A stretch of 64,000 nucleotides of DNA from Datnioides undecimradiatus (Eukaryota; Chordata; Actinopteri; Lobotiformes; Datnioididae), in the NCBI GenBank assembly GCA_008933995.1, contig WARS01000007.1, forward strand, positions 124,001 through 188,000, given 5' to 3'. Positions 31,023 to 43,074 of this stretch are shown here, in pieces (within the stretch, counting starts at the first letter, position 1; each line of letters starts with the position of its first letter). Below the pieces are notes generated by a model. It ran no database searches, was not told the DNA's origin, and saw only the letters and a program-made list of their open reading frames with translations. Made by a program: the position numbers and the translations under genes.

Positions 31023-34000
31023 TTATAGCAGGTTCTTCAGGATGTGCTCCACAGCGTCTGGGAAACTGTCACACGTCAGGTGGGGAGGAGGACTGATTTT
31101 GTTCTCATCTCCTTCTCTGTATTTACCTGAGAGGTAACAGGAGAGAAGGTGGACTTAACCTCAAAAACAAGAATCATAATAATAACGATATTGATATGAA
31201 GTTAATGAGACAAGCTCCAGGAGAAATACCACTGACTGTATATGAAGATGGAAGACACCACAGGTTGTTCTTACCAGTCCTGACAAGAATTCCCAGCATT
31301 CCTGCATTCTGAGCCCCGCCTACATCGTCTCTAGCATCCTGTGGGAAAACAGCAACAAACCAACCTTTAACTTCTCTGACTTATGAAGTGTTAATACATC
31401 ACTGTGGCCCCCAAAAGGAAAAAATGGTATATTCTAAATAAAATTCGAAATGAACGTTAAATGAGATTTCAAAAGAGGTTTGTACATGGAGGGAGCAGCC
31501 TCAGCAGCAACAGCCCAGCCTCTCTAAAAAAGAATCACAGGTGATCGCATACTTACATCTCCTATCATGACGGCTTCATTTGGGCTACATCCTAAATCAG
31601 ATAGAGCCTGTTTGAAAGAAACAGAGGAAAATCAGAGGTTTCAGAATAATCATGACATCAACTCAGAAAATAATCAAATAACAAAAAATACACAAATGTG
31701 ATTCTACAGTCGAACGTGTACTGCGGCAGCATGTCGTGATGGAGGAATATGTTGTGATGTGTTAATGCTCTTACTTGAGGGAAAAGGTGGAAATCGAAAT
31801 GTACAGTTCTAACCTGCGTGAAGAAGGTCTTCTCTGGCTTGCCCACCACGGTCGCTTTAGAGTCTGTTGCGTACTCAAGTCCTGTCACAAAGGGGCCGGG
31901 GCCGAGGGCCAAACCGTCCTTACGTTTGTAGTAACGAGCCTTGTGGACGGCGATGAGAGGAGCTCCGTCCAGAATCATTCTGAGGAGAAACACACACGAT
32001 TAACAGGCTGCCATGTTTACACAGAAATAACCATCAGACAAAAGACAAACAAACAAACAATCAGCTATTCTGCAAAGCCATTCAAAAAGCAGCTTATTAA
32101 AAATGATGATTATGAAATAAAAGCATACAAAGAGCAAGTTACCCCAGGTCTCAGGAAAACTTTTATCTATTGGAACTCAAATATTCTGTGACTGACTGAA
32201 GAGTGTGTCTTATGAAGGAGTTCACCACCTGAAAGCCTCGTTGAGTGTTTGGTAGTTGAAGTGATCAGGAGCGAGTCCAATGACGACAGCGTTCGGCTCT
32301 GACGTGTCGATACCTGGAGATTGAACGAAGACCGTTATTTTCTACTCTGTAAAACAAAAAAAGTGTGCAACCTGTAGTGAAGGGGAGAGATATATATAAA
32401 TATATATACACACACACACATATATATACACTGCGTTCCACATTATTATGCAAATTGTGTTTAAAGGTCATAAAGGTCATTTTTTTGTCTGTCAGTTTAA
32501 ACACATGGATGGGAATGTGCGTCAGGGCTCTTCCAATCACTCCAATCAATCTCAGACACCTGTGCCAATTAGTTTGCAGGTGAGTCCAAATAAAGGGAAA
32601 ACTACTTAAGAATGGATGTTCCACATTATTAAGCAGACCACCATTTTCCAGCAATATGGGGAAGAAGAAGGATCTCTCTGCTGCCGAAAAGCGAGAAATA
32701 GTTCAATGCCTAGGAGAAGGTATGACAACTTTAGATATTTCAAAACAACTTCACCGTGATCATCGTACAATAAAGAGATTTGTAGCCAATTCAGAACACA
32801 CACGGGTTCGAGCAGATAAAGGACCAATGAGGAAGATTTCTGCCAGACAAACGCGTCGGGTTAAGAGAGCAGCTGCTAAAATGCCACTGCAAAAGCAGCA
32901 AACAGGTATTCGAAGCTGCTGGTGTCTCTGGAGTGCCAAGAACATCAAGGTGTAGGATCCTCAAGAGGGTTGCAGTTATGCATAAACCTCATTCAGCCAC
33001 CCTTAACCAAAGCTCAGAAGCAGAAACGCCTGCAGTGGGCCTACACGTACATGAAGACTAATTTCCAAACAGTGTTGTTCACTGATGAGTGCCGTGCAAC
33101 CCTGGATGGTCTAGATGGATGGAGTCGTGGATGGTTGGTGAACGGCCACCATGTCCCGACAAGGCTGCGACGTCAGCAAGGAGGTGGTGGCGTCATGTTT
33201 TGGGCTGGAATCATGGGGAGAGAGCTGGTCGACCCCTTCAAGGTCCCTGAAGGTGTAAAAATGACCTCTGTGAAATATGTGGAGTTTCTGACTGACCACT
33301 TTCTTCCGTGGTACAAAAAAAGAAGCGTGCCTTTCGTAGCAAGATCATCTTTATGCATGACAATGCACCATCCCATGCTGCAAGGAATACCTGTGCATCA
33401 TTGACTGCTATGGGCATAAAACAAGAAAACCTCATGGTGTGGCCCCCATCCTCCCCTGATCTCAACCCTATTGAGAACCTTTGGAGCATCATGAAGCAAA
33501 AGATCTATGAGGGTGGGAGGCAATTCACATCAAAACAGCATCTCTGGGAGGCTATTCTGACATCCTGCAAAGAAAGTCCAGCAGAAACCATCCAAACACT
33601 GACAACTTCCATGGATGCAAGAATTGTGAAGCTCCTATCCAATAAGGGGTCCTATGTCAAAATGTAATTTGGCCTGTTAAGATATTTTTGATTGAAAGAG
33701 CTTTTGATTTCAGCAAATATAACCTGCAAATGCTTGCAGTTTAACTAATGACCATTTTCAGTTGTTTACAACAATAAAATGTTTTGAAACTCTATTGTGC
33801 GTAATAATGTGGAACAGTGCATTTTAAGATTTTGATTTTTTTTTAAAAAACCGTTATGATTTGGAGGTTCATTCAAAAACAGTTGAGTTATACTCTAATG
33901 CTTGATGACTTGAAAATTATGAGAACTATCATTTGTATAGATTATTTAGGAAAAAGAGAGAAAAATTACATTTGCATAATAATGTGGAACGCGGTGTATA

Positions 34001-34738
34001 TATATTTATATATATCTCTCCCCTTCACTACAGGTTGCACACTGTCAGTGGTGGGTTAAATGGAACTTGGACAAAGCATTTTCCAAATGACAAACTTGGA
34101 ATAAATGGAGTGATGTCCAATATCAGTATCTAAGGAGTTATTGTTTACTGTCAGGCTGTTTGATTGACCCCACCACACACACACACACACACAGAGTTTG
34201 TACCAGTGAAGTCTTCCAGCGCGCTGTCCTCCACCAGCAGCAGCGGCCTGTGTTGTTTCTGCTCTAACAAACTCCTCGCAGCGCTCAGTGAGGTGAAGAT
34301 CTCTTTTTCCTGTGCAGTCAGATAAACTTCAGTATAGCACAGTCTTCAGTGTGGGAGAAGCTCATCTGTTTCGTCTCTCACAGCTATTTTAGATCACTTT
34401 AACATTACAGTAAACACACCTGCACGACATGAAACATGGCTTTGGATGTTTTTACCTGGAGGTTGAAGTTGAGAAGTTGCAGTCGCTCCAGTAAGCTCCT
34501 CTTGCTCTCCTTTGTTGTGTTGGTCACAAACTTCACAGCTACGGACACCTGCCGCAACCTGACGGAGTTAATGTTGTGTTACTTAGTCAGTGTCATTCAT
34601 TTGGTGCCTGCTTCTGATTTGTGTGGCTGTTTCCCACCTGTTTAGGGCGTCCTGCGCCCCCGGCACTGCTGTGTCCTCTATATGTAGAGTTCCGCTCAGG
34701 TCGATGAGCACGGCCTTCAGAGCCCGTCTGCCCGCCAT
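31023..34738 (-). CDS. hdhd2: Haloacid dehalogenase-like hydrolase domain-containing protein 2
   Basis: HDHD2 is a HAD-superfamily phosphatase-like protein with a C2-type cap; its physiological substrate is not established. Coding exons in transcript order: 34738-34638, 34558-34456, 34309-34204, 32313-32229, 31979-31814, 31607-31557, 31338-31275 and 31126-31023. They sum to 259 residues, the same length as the human protein. Motif I is DLSGT (residues 13-17): the Asp nucleophile is present, but the usual second Asp is Ser, as in mammalian HDHD2. Motif II is FVTNTT (Thr46), the motif III Lys lies in VVGKPEK, and motif IV is GDDARDD, split across exons 6 and 7. [18 protein letters not shown] and [10 protein letters not shown] are near-identical to mammals. 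The coding exon begins with a 5' UTR piece after an acceptor at 34747, so an upstream non-coding exon is required (see 36584-36640). Intron 3 carries a Tc1-type transposon. Confidence 0.96.
32429..33996 (+). mobile_element. Tc1/mariner-type DNA transposon, about 1.57 kb, with IR/DR ends
   Basis: Ends are CACTGCGTTCC... on the left and ...GGAACGCGGTG on the right, each bordered by TA. Inverted terminal repeats share TTCCACATTATTATGCAAAT (32436-32455 and, inverted, 33970-33989). A second, inner copy of the core lies on each side (32618-32636 GTTCCACATTATTAAGCAG; 33799-33815 inverted), about 180 bp inward. This is the paired direct-repeat layout known from Sleeping Beauty-like elements. It sits in HDHD2 intron 3 in the opposite orientation to the gene. 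Confidence 0.9.
32656..33667 (+). pseudogene. Frameshifted Tc1/mariner transposase (D-D-37-E type spacing)
   Basis: The reading starts at the ATG at 32656 ([17 protein letters not shown]) with a helix-turn-helix DNA-binding segment ([20 protein letters not shown]) and ends at a TAA at 33665-33667. The catalytic motifs are visible: [14 protein letters not shown] and [10 protein letters not shown]. Between the second Asp and the Glu I count 37 residues, against 34 in classic Tc1. The frame changes at least three times: near 32893, near 32990 and in the A-run near 33317. The copy is therefore inactive. It resembles an abundant fish family; the family name is not assigned. Confidence 0.88.
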
Positions 34739-34746
34739 GCTGGAGA

Positions 34747-36583
34747 CCTGCAGAGGAGGACAGGTGACCCAAGGTCCTGACGTTGCGTAGCTTTCAGAGA
34801 TTCAGTGACATGTGGGCAGAATGACAGAGTTGTCCTGCTTTGCATGCACATTTCTTCACTTGTAGCTTGTCGTTATATTCCACCCTCACTTACACTGAAT
34901 GAAAACTGAACAGCCAATTAATCAGAAGAGGACATTTTACAGCCACTAAGTGCGCTGTTAGATAAGAGCAACTTGGAATTTAGTGTCTGATCATGATGCT
35001 CTAAACTGCCAAATACAACCAAGGTCCTCTGTAAATGGAGCTTAACTCTGTTTAAAAAAAGCTTATTCTGCCATAATAATGTATTATTTTAGAGATTAGA
35101 TGTTCATAATCATAATTCACATCGGTAGTGGCGGAATTTATCAGATTACTGTGTTGCTCAAACCTGCATCAGGACAAACTGAGAGGATTACTGAGCACAG
35201 TTTCTGAGCTCCAGCCCAGAATGCCGATTTCAGGATTGCACATATTTTATTGCTGCTTCGACCGCGTGATCCCCGTTTATTTAGACGTGCTTGGATTTCT
35301 GTCATGTAGTTATCAATGTGAGGGTACAATTAATGCTCTTAATATCCAGCTAAAGCACACACACACACACACACACACACACAGCCTGTAGGTCATGTAT
35401 CTATTATTTGTGCAACAGGAAACTATGGTGTAAGGAAAGTGCCAAATGGAGAATAAGCTTACTTGTGTGTGTGTGAGTGTGTGTGCGTGCGTGATGCATG
35501 GGTGTTTACTGACACTGACCTCTGGTATGTTTGTAGAACTCAGTTACTACATTATTTACACATTTACACATACTATTTATTAATCATCACAACTGTGTTT
35601 ATTCAGGTTGTGTCTTTAAAGTAAATGACTGATCACACCACTGAAACATCATATGCATTATTTTATATAGGGTGGTGTAACCAACAACATTCATGATGGC
35701 TACATTTCATTTAAGTTCCCCTGTGGACCTGGAACAGCTGTATGGGATGCAGCCAATGTCACTGTCCGTGCTGACACCAATGTTACACTGCTGTGACAAG
35801 GTCCATTTAACGTGTTCAGTGTGAGCACTGCAAAGCTTCAATCACGTGATACAGCAAGTGTATGATGTTTTCAAAATGAAACGTTATTATTTTACATTAT
35901 ATTAATACCTATATTAAGTATCTGACACATTATGGCATTACAGGCATGGTATGGTTTTAATATTCCCTATTTATAGTTCATTGTCTCAGTTGTACTGCTG
36001 TTTTACACTTACAGTACATTTGTAGTATTTAAAGTTTTCTTCTCCTATTTAGAATCACTACATTGTGTCTAAAACATGTAACATTTCTATAAAAACTGTA
36101 CAGTCTATCTGTAATTGTTGTTTTCGTATAACATCCTTTTGCTATCCAGTTTGATATTTCTCTGATATTCTCGCGAGCGTTTGTGTGGCTCTTAGTGTTG
36201 ATTTTATAATGACGTCAACGAGATGCGTACATTTGTGTCAACTTTAGCAGCTGCTGCTAACACTCTCAGCTACTGCGTATTCGCTCACTAGCACCTCTCA
36301 AACTGTCTGCAGTGACATAACGACCGCACATATTAGTCCAGCGCTTTTATCGACGTGTATGAATGAGTGTTTGTTTCCTCTCATCACTCTGTAAACCTTC
36401 ATTATTACTGTTGGACATGCAGAAGCTACAGAGGCAACTCATTATTTATTTATTTAGCAGGTCATTTTTCATTTCTGCGCGTTGAGCGACTTCATTTCCG
36501 ATACGAAATGTTGTGGTTTTCCTCACAAAAACGGCACAATAACTGAATTATGTTTAGAAAGTGAGCAAACTGCACAGCTAACC
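34747..36583. other. HDHD2 first intron (5' UTR intron)
   Basis: It is bounded on the gene strand by a plausible donor (CCAAAG/GTTAGC, exon end at 36583) and the acceptor CTGCAG before 34747. It contains a CA run at 35357-35383 and TG runs near 35464-35490. No exon was recognised. Confidence 0.45.
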
Positions 36584-36640
36584 TTTGGTGACAGCAGCCC
36601 CTCCTGAACCGCTTCCGGTTTTCTTCTTCGCTGGTTAAAA
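36584..36640 (-). promoter_or_regulatory. hdhd2: Probable HDHD2 untranslated first exon and promoter
   Basis: On the minus strand the stretch reads ...AACCGGAAGCGGTTCAGG..., with an ETS-type CCGGAAG site at 36612-36618. It is followed by GCTGCTGTCACCAAAG and a GT donor at 36582. This fits a short TATA-less promoter and 5' UTR exon. The transcription start is inferred, not observed. Confidence 0.45.
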
Positions 36641-39064
36641 TTGATTTTTCATAGCTCAGTGCTTCCCCCTGTAGGCCAAACACTATAACTGCATCTCTGC
36701 GGTTGGGCATTTTCTCTTGTTTTTGTTGCTCACGGTCATTTTTTGAAAAACAATTTTTAAAATCACTTTCTCTCTTTAACATCGCTCTCCCTTCTTCCTC
36801 CATTATTATTGTATTTCCAATTGATATGTTATAATCAGATAAGAGGGTTATCTTTAACCACTTAATCACTCATTAGAATAATAAAAAAGAACATATGTGT
36901 CCCATCCCGCTAACAAACAACACATGTATCGCATTAGCGGGTCTTTTAGGGCATTCAGATAGATTTAATATGGTGGGAGGTATTATCAGAGCAATAATAA
37001 CCTTCTCTGTGCACGATGCCAGACAACACTGATCAAATCCTCTTTTCATGTACCTCCAGTGAGTAACACAGTTTCCTGAGGTTTTGGGTTTTTTTTTTTC
37101 AGTTTTCGGTTTTTGTTTTTCCCAATAACTATGAAAAACATGAGGATGGAGAATTAATCTCACACTGTAAATGTCCAGACAAAATGACTAAAACTGTATA
37201 TTTTAAACCCATTCTTTTAAAAAACAGACTTGCATTAATGCAATGTTTTCTGGTTTATTTGTTGTTGTTTTCACTAACCTCTTTGTTGGTTGCTTATAGA
37301 TGAATAATTTACAATTAAATGTATTTTTTTTCTTTTCAATATTAATTCTAAATTTTATCTAGCAGCTATTTTCATTCATCTTTATTGTCCTGACTGACAA
37401 ACTTTCACAGTGTGAAGTCTCAAACAATTTAGCTTTTTTATAATATGTAGTTTATATATTTTGCACATCATTTTTAAATTAATTTCAAAAGAACTAAATG
37501 TATAGGTGCAAAAAATGTATCTAATTCTTCATTTAAAATGAACAGAGGTGGACATATCAAAGCTCATTCTAATGTTTTCTTACTGAGAACCCAGACACCC
37601 GAACAGCACACATCCTGACCTGTGAAGTGCAGATCCATATTCATGTACAGTCGCCTGTGATCGCTTACAGGTTTTACTGTGAAGCCACGGCTCAACTCCG
37701 ACTAATCACAGATCAAAGTGGCTTTGCTGCTCAAATCTCTCTGATAAACATATGCTTCTAATTCCAGCAGATCCCCTTTCCCCCACGACAGTAGTGTTAA
37801 TAAAAATGTTTGTGGAGCTTGGCAGGGGGGGAAATGTTTATAATTCACAACATATGGGGATTATTAATGAATTGGGACACATAGACGGACACACAGTCAA
37901 CAGAAACGTCAATATTTACACAGACAGCGGAGATGGTAGTGGAGATGAAGTGCTACAGTAACAAGGAGCTCATTTAAAATTGAGTGGAGAGGAAAAGCGC
38001 TTTAATTGCAGTTCTGCTCCAAATACTATGACAATGCTGTAACTTTGTGGTGTGGTTGGGACAAATACATATTTGTTCAAGCTAAATATTCTGAGCTACA
38101 AACCCTCTATGTGGAGCTCAGAGGTGGAAAGTGACACAGGTTCTGCACCTTTCTCACGCTGGATGCTCACTGAGCTGTAACCGCACATCTATCTTTATCT
38201 TAGCGACTTGTTTTGCAGTCAAAGCAGTTTTAAAGACTGAATTATTAACTATAATCTGCCACACTGGTAAAAGCAAACCATGATGTTCTTTGTATTCAGA
38301 TGATGATGAGTAAATCTTACAAATACTGACTCGGGTTCAGAATTGTGTTGATTTGACATTTTGATTAGATTTTCCAGAGCTTTCATTTCCCTAGCTAAGG
38401 TCACAATGTGGTTTCTGAGCATCTTCCTCAGTGGTGATACCAAAAAATTCTGCGTTTCGGGCCGAAACAGCACGCAGTGATGCAGAAGCTGAACATACAA
38501 ACTGGGGGAAGCCATATAAAACACTTTGTGGAACATTTATCCCATATGTATTTTAAAAAAATCCAGCTGCAGCCCAGCATAGAAATGTAATTCCACACAA
38601 TAAATATGTACTCACATATGTACTGAACAAGGCTCTTATTTGTAAGACAATAAAAAACATGACATATCATTAAACCATTGTAACTGATTCCTCTCAATGT
38701 GTTCTGATTAGCGTGTAATCAAAGTGGGTGCAAACACACACTTTGCAGCACAAAACAAGAGTTTTTGGATAACTAGAGAATCTTCAGCTAGTGTGATGTT
38801 TAAACCTTAACACGTAAAGTCATTTCATCCTTTTGGTGTCGCACTGATAAGAGCGTTAAGTCCACGTCAGTCTTACTCTACATTGTTGATGAGTCAGTTC
38901 TTCTCTTTGAAGGTGAAAGTCTGCAGATGATTTGTATGTTTTTTTGTATTCTTCTCCACCTTGTTGATGACTGGCAAAGTCTCTGAATGTGTGTGTGTGT
39001 TTGTTGTTGTTCCTTGGCACATGTCTGGTCCTCTGGCTTCATTTTGGCGCATGGTGTGCAGGCA
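36641..39064. other. Spacer between HDHD2 and IER3IP1, includes the presumed IER3IP1 3' UTR
   Basis: AT-rich, with T and A runs (37085-37100, 37324-37334) and no recognised exon, RNA gene or transposon. The part next to 39064 should be IER3IP1 3' UTR on the minus strand. Its extent cannot be judged. Confidence 0.4.
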
Positions 39065-40135
39065 TCAACCAAACAGTAACAACAGGACAATGCAGGCTGA
39101 GTTCACTATTATTAAAGGCACTGTGGAAACATAAAAGATGAGAGAAACATGAAGTCAGTCCTCAACTTCTAAACATCAGAGCTGGACATCAAACTTTTAG
39201 GATACTAAACAAACCGTGTCTCACAGTCAAAGAATCTAAAACTGTCTGGAACCAAAAATGTGGAGAGTTTTTAATATTTCCTGATTTAACGAATAATGTA
39301 GCTGATTTTATAAAATGTTTTATTTCTGAAAAAGTTCTAAAAAAAACCCTAAATTAGTAATTTATGTTAATTTAAATATTTTCACCCACTGTGAGGCAAA
39401 GAAAAATAACAAACTAATTGGTAAATGTGTCAAAAACTCAGATATTCATTGGAAAAGGTGACAGTAACCATTAAAGGCCATGCAATCATGACATCCTCTC
39501 AACGTTTGCTGTTGCTTTTCAACAATTAATCTACAATCAATCTATAACACATCCTCTAACTTTCCATAGGACATGAGGATTATATTCTCTGACCTCTCAT
39601 GACTGTCCGGACTGAGCGGATGAGGTTGAGGACCTGGGCTCTGACTCCTGGATCATCCCCGAACCCTCCGACTCCCTGGTCAACACCCCAGCCGACTGCA
39701 GGCAGGCAGAAGGTCACAGGAAAATAAAAATTAAGGATAAAATTATGGAAAAGACAAAGCAGACAGATGGAAACAACAACAAACACGACAGTGCATCAGT
39801 CATTTCACCCCCAACACTCACTCCTCTGCTTTACACAGTTTTATTAGCTGTAAAATTGGAAAAATGATCTTATTCCATTCTGCACAGCTCCTTTTAGTGA
39901 CTACAAATCTGAGCATGAGCCTGTTCAGTGCAGCTAACAGTGTAGTGACGTTCCACTCCGAGCCTGCTGCTCTCAGATCAGTGTGCACCGCTATCACACT
40001 GAAATCAGCCCTGCACTCTGCATAAATCCCGTCAGAACACTCACTCTTGCTCAGAAACCTCTCCTCGTGTAACACAGCGATGGCGTTGGTGCACAGGATG
40101 GCAGTCTGGATGAGAGTGTACAGAGTAAACGCCAT
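39065..40135 (-). CDS. ier3ip1: Immediate early response 3-interacting protein 1
   Basis: IER3IP1 is a small ER/Golgi membrane protein of the Yos1 family that acts in ER-to-Golgi transport; human loss causes microcephaly with neonatal diabetes. Exons in transcript order: 40135-40045, 39695-39594 and 39120-39065, giving 82 residues, the same as human. An N-terminal hydrophobic segment (MAFTLYTLIQTAILCTNAIA) is followed by VLHEERFLSK, the conserved loop IGWGVDQGVGGFGDDPG, LNLIRSVRTVMRVPLIIVNS and a C-terminal hydrophobic segment ending LLLFG. All splice junctions are GT-AG and phases agree. The sequence just upstream of the ATG is a GAA-rich stretch (GAAGAAGAAG on the gene strand). It lies upstream of HDHD2 and downstream of SKOR2, the order seen in mammals. 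Confidence 0.96.
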
Positions 40136-40259
40136 GCTGGCAACTTCTTCTTCTCCTCCTCCTCTTCCCTTCTTCTTCTTCGGTCGCCACTCCCAGAGAT
40201 GCAGATGCCGTAAACAGGCACTGGAGGTCGTGCAACAGAAGTAAAGGACGTCCTGTTAC

Positions 40260-40400
40260 GTGCTCTTCAAACTGATCACGTGTCGTCTCATAAATTAAAC
40301 AAGGGGATTTGATTTTTATATCAATTATTTTATTATTTTATTTTCTTCGTTTTTATAAATGCATTGAATCCATCTAAACACTGTAGAGGCACGTCCATAC

Positions 40401-40438
<38 letters not shown>

Positions 40439-43074
40439 ATGTATATATTGTGCGCTTATTTCTTATTTCGATTTATTCCTACCATATATACTACATATGG
40501 GGCCTATCTAAAGTTATTTCTATTCTAAATAGTGGTAAAAATGGTTTAATAGATTCTGCATCAGCCTATGATTTAAGAAAGAAATCCTGTTTGAAAAACA
40601 AAATTTAAAATATTAAAAATGAGATCAAAACACTTTGTCTTCTGACAGTTTCCCTGTTGTTCAGCCAACATTTAAAACGTTTAAGCTGCAACTGTAACTT
40701 GAGTGCATATACGTCAATACAGTGCTCAGATTTCCAACGCGACGGGGGGTTTTGCACTTCAGTTTGTAATGATGCTTGAAAACAGGCTTCTCCTAATTTC
40801 AAGAGCATCAAATGATCAGACGTGTAAGATAAACATGAAACTACGCGAGGGACTGAAATGAAAACGTTTCAGGAAAAGGATTTCAACAGCAAATAGGTCT
40901 AATCATCGTGAAACCACATCCTGGTTATTGTATAGACTTTTAATTTACACATGAATAGTAGAGAAACTACAAGAACATATTTAAATACATCTGCATTATG
41001 AGTTTATAATGATAACATTTCTCTCAGTAAATGACAGCTTTATCTATTCATTCCTTTCATCCTATAAACAAAGAGGGTGAGTTGTTGTTTTATTCTTTCT
41101 GGCATACACTTGACTGTACCACCACCACCACCATCATCACCAGCATCATCATCATCATCATGTCTCCTTTTTCGTTTAACATTAGAATAAATAATATTTT
41201 CACAATAGGGTTCTTAGGCCCTGATACTCAAATAAATAAATAAATAAACAAACACATATAGATAGACTGACTGTGATGTTCAGTATTCTCACATATGACA
41301 TGTTATACAGTCAGGTGAAATCATTTACAGGTAAATATACAACACTGACAAATTTCAGTCTTTTGCTCCTCGTCACGGCCCGGACACTCATTCTGAGAGA
41401 AACCAAATACACTGAATTGGCCTTTAAATGTGTGTTCACCACCTGATGACATCCAAACAACACATTTAGGTGTTCGTGGCAATATTACCTTCACCTCTGG
41501 GTCAAAGGGAAGCCTGTAGGTTGATGCTTAGAGCATTTGGGTGGAGGGTTAAAATGTATCTTCAGGGTGCTTTGAGCAAAGGATTGTCCAGATGTTTGAT
41601 ACAGACACTGACAGTAAAAGAGGTGAAAATGTGTAATTAGATGCAGCAACATCTGCACCGAACATAGTGAAGGTGTTTTTGTACATTCAGAGAAATCACT
41701 TCCAAATACTGTAACTATGGGTGCAAACTGCTTGCATAAAGCATGAACTCTTTGTGTGATAGCATCCTGTATTAAGTGTATCATCAGGTTTAAAACCTAA
41801 AACATCAAACTTCATTCATTGTTTCCCCTTTATTTTGTTCTTCGCCTGGCATATACGTGTTGTCCAATAAACCAAACTTGGTGCATCGAGTCACCACCGA
41901 CAGCCGACCTCCTCAGCAACCCTCACCATGTCGATAATGTGTATTCACAGGGAAGTTTGGTCAACAAACACAGTTGGACACAATGAGGACAATCCCTTTG
42001 GGATTAAATGATGCCAGTAAATAAAGGTTGGTGTGTTTGTTTCTCTTCTGGGTCCCTGTTTGGTCATACGACAGCAAAAACAATAACAACAACAGCAACA
42101 ACCTTGGAGGGAAGTCTGTCCACATCCACAGTTCAGTGTATGTACATTTGGGCCAGCAGCAGTTGGAGTTGGGATAGTAACACAGTCTTACTTTATCTGT
42201 GACACTGTCTTGCTCCTTATCTCTGAAGAGCTGGGAAAAGTTCCTTTGTCTTCAACAGCCCTAAAATCACCAACGACAGGGAAGGGTGTGGTCGCTTTGG
42301 TCCTGGTTGGGTAAAGCTTCAAGAGTGACTGACAGCGAAACATGAGAGAAGAGCAGGAGTCACTCTGTTTCCCCTGACGTCACCAGTTTGGGCCCCTTTC
42401 AGTTCGGCCAGTTTGGGGAGTAAACTGGAGGCAGGGAAAAGACGGGATGAAACTTGTACCAGTGTGATTTCCACTGCAGAACACTGGTCCGAATGTGTTC
42501 TTATAAGACAGAGTTTAAGTGCAGGGCTATTAACAGAGTTTGTTTTCCAGGGAACCACAGGACATGTGTGTATATATATGTTTTTAGTCTTTATTCTTGG
42601 GACATCCACAGAAATCCAGGCAGCTTCTTTCTCTTGCGTGGGGCTTTTGTTGACTCAGTCTGTGAAGACAATAAATAAAATAAATCATTAAAAAATATAA
42701 ATATATTTGTTCCATCATCTGGTTCAGTGTTTTTTCAGACACTGATAGGTCTGTTAGGTCAGTGAAAGCCTCTCTAAAGTGGAATTTAACACATGCAGGT
42801 GTCCATGATCACCAGCTGTGAAGCAAGTTAAACAACAAAGTGATTCATTTAATTTGCCCTCTGATCAAAACGCTGAGTCAGAGAACACCAGTTGAATTTA
42901 ATGTACGTTGGCTGTAAATTGTCAGATCCACCAGAAATGTGGTCTAGAAAAAAAAAATTAGGGGTATTAAATTAAACTTTGTGTTATAGACAGTCAGTTA
43001 TCACCATGTAACAACTGCATAGGTTTTCTAGTAATAAGCTGCATGCTTGAATTCATTAAACAGTCACCTTGTAG
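40260..43074. other. Spacer between IER3IP1 and SKOR2, including a probable long SKOR2 3' UTR
   Basis: It contains a CA run at 40404-40435, CAC/CAT triplet repeats at 41118-41160 and an (AAAT)n run at 41230-41248. Minus-strand AATAAA signals lie at about 42590-42595 and 41829-41834, either of which could end SKOR2. No exon of another gene was recognised. Confidence 0.45.

Larger units (their letters stand above)
32362..34043. repeat. Palindromic flanks around the Tc1-type element (host foldback or extended TIR)
   Basis: The sequence AGTGTGCAACCTGTAGTGAA and its continuation through GGGGAGAGATATATATAAATATATATA (32362-32408) recurs inverted at 34000-34043. The match runs directly into the transposon's own terminal repeats, apart from a 20-bp CA/TA insertion on the left (32411-32430). 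Without the transposon the two halves would form a near-perfect hairpin of about 90-100 bp. Confidence 0.8.

Noticed and set aside
32265..32654. 129-codon minus-strand frame sharing a peptide with a plus-strand frame at 33856-34059
   Set aside because: The shared peptide is the translated palindrome around the Tc1 element.
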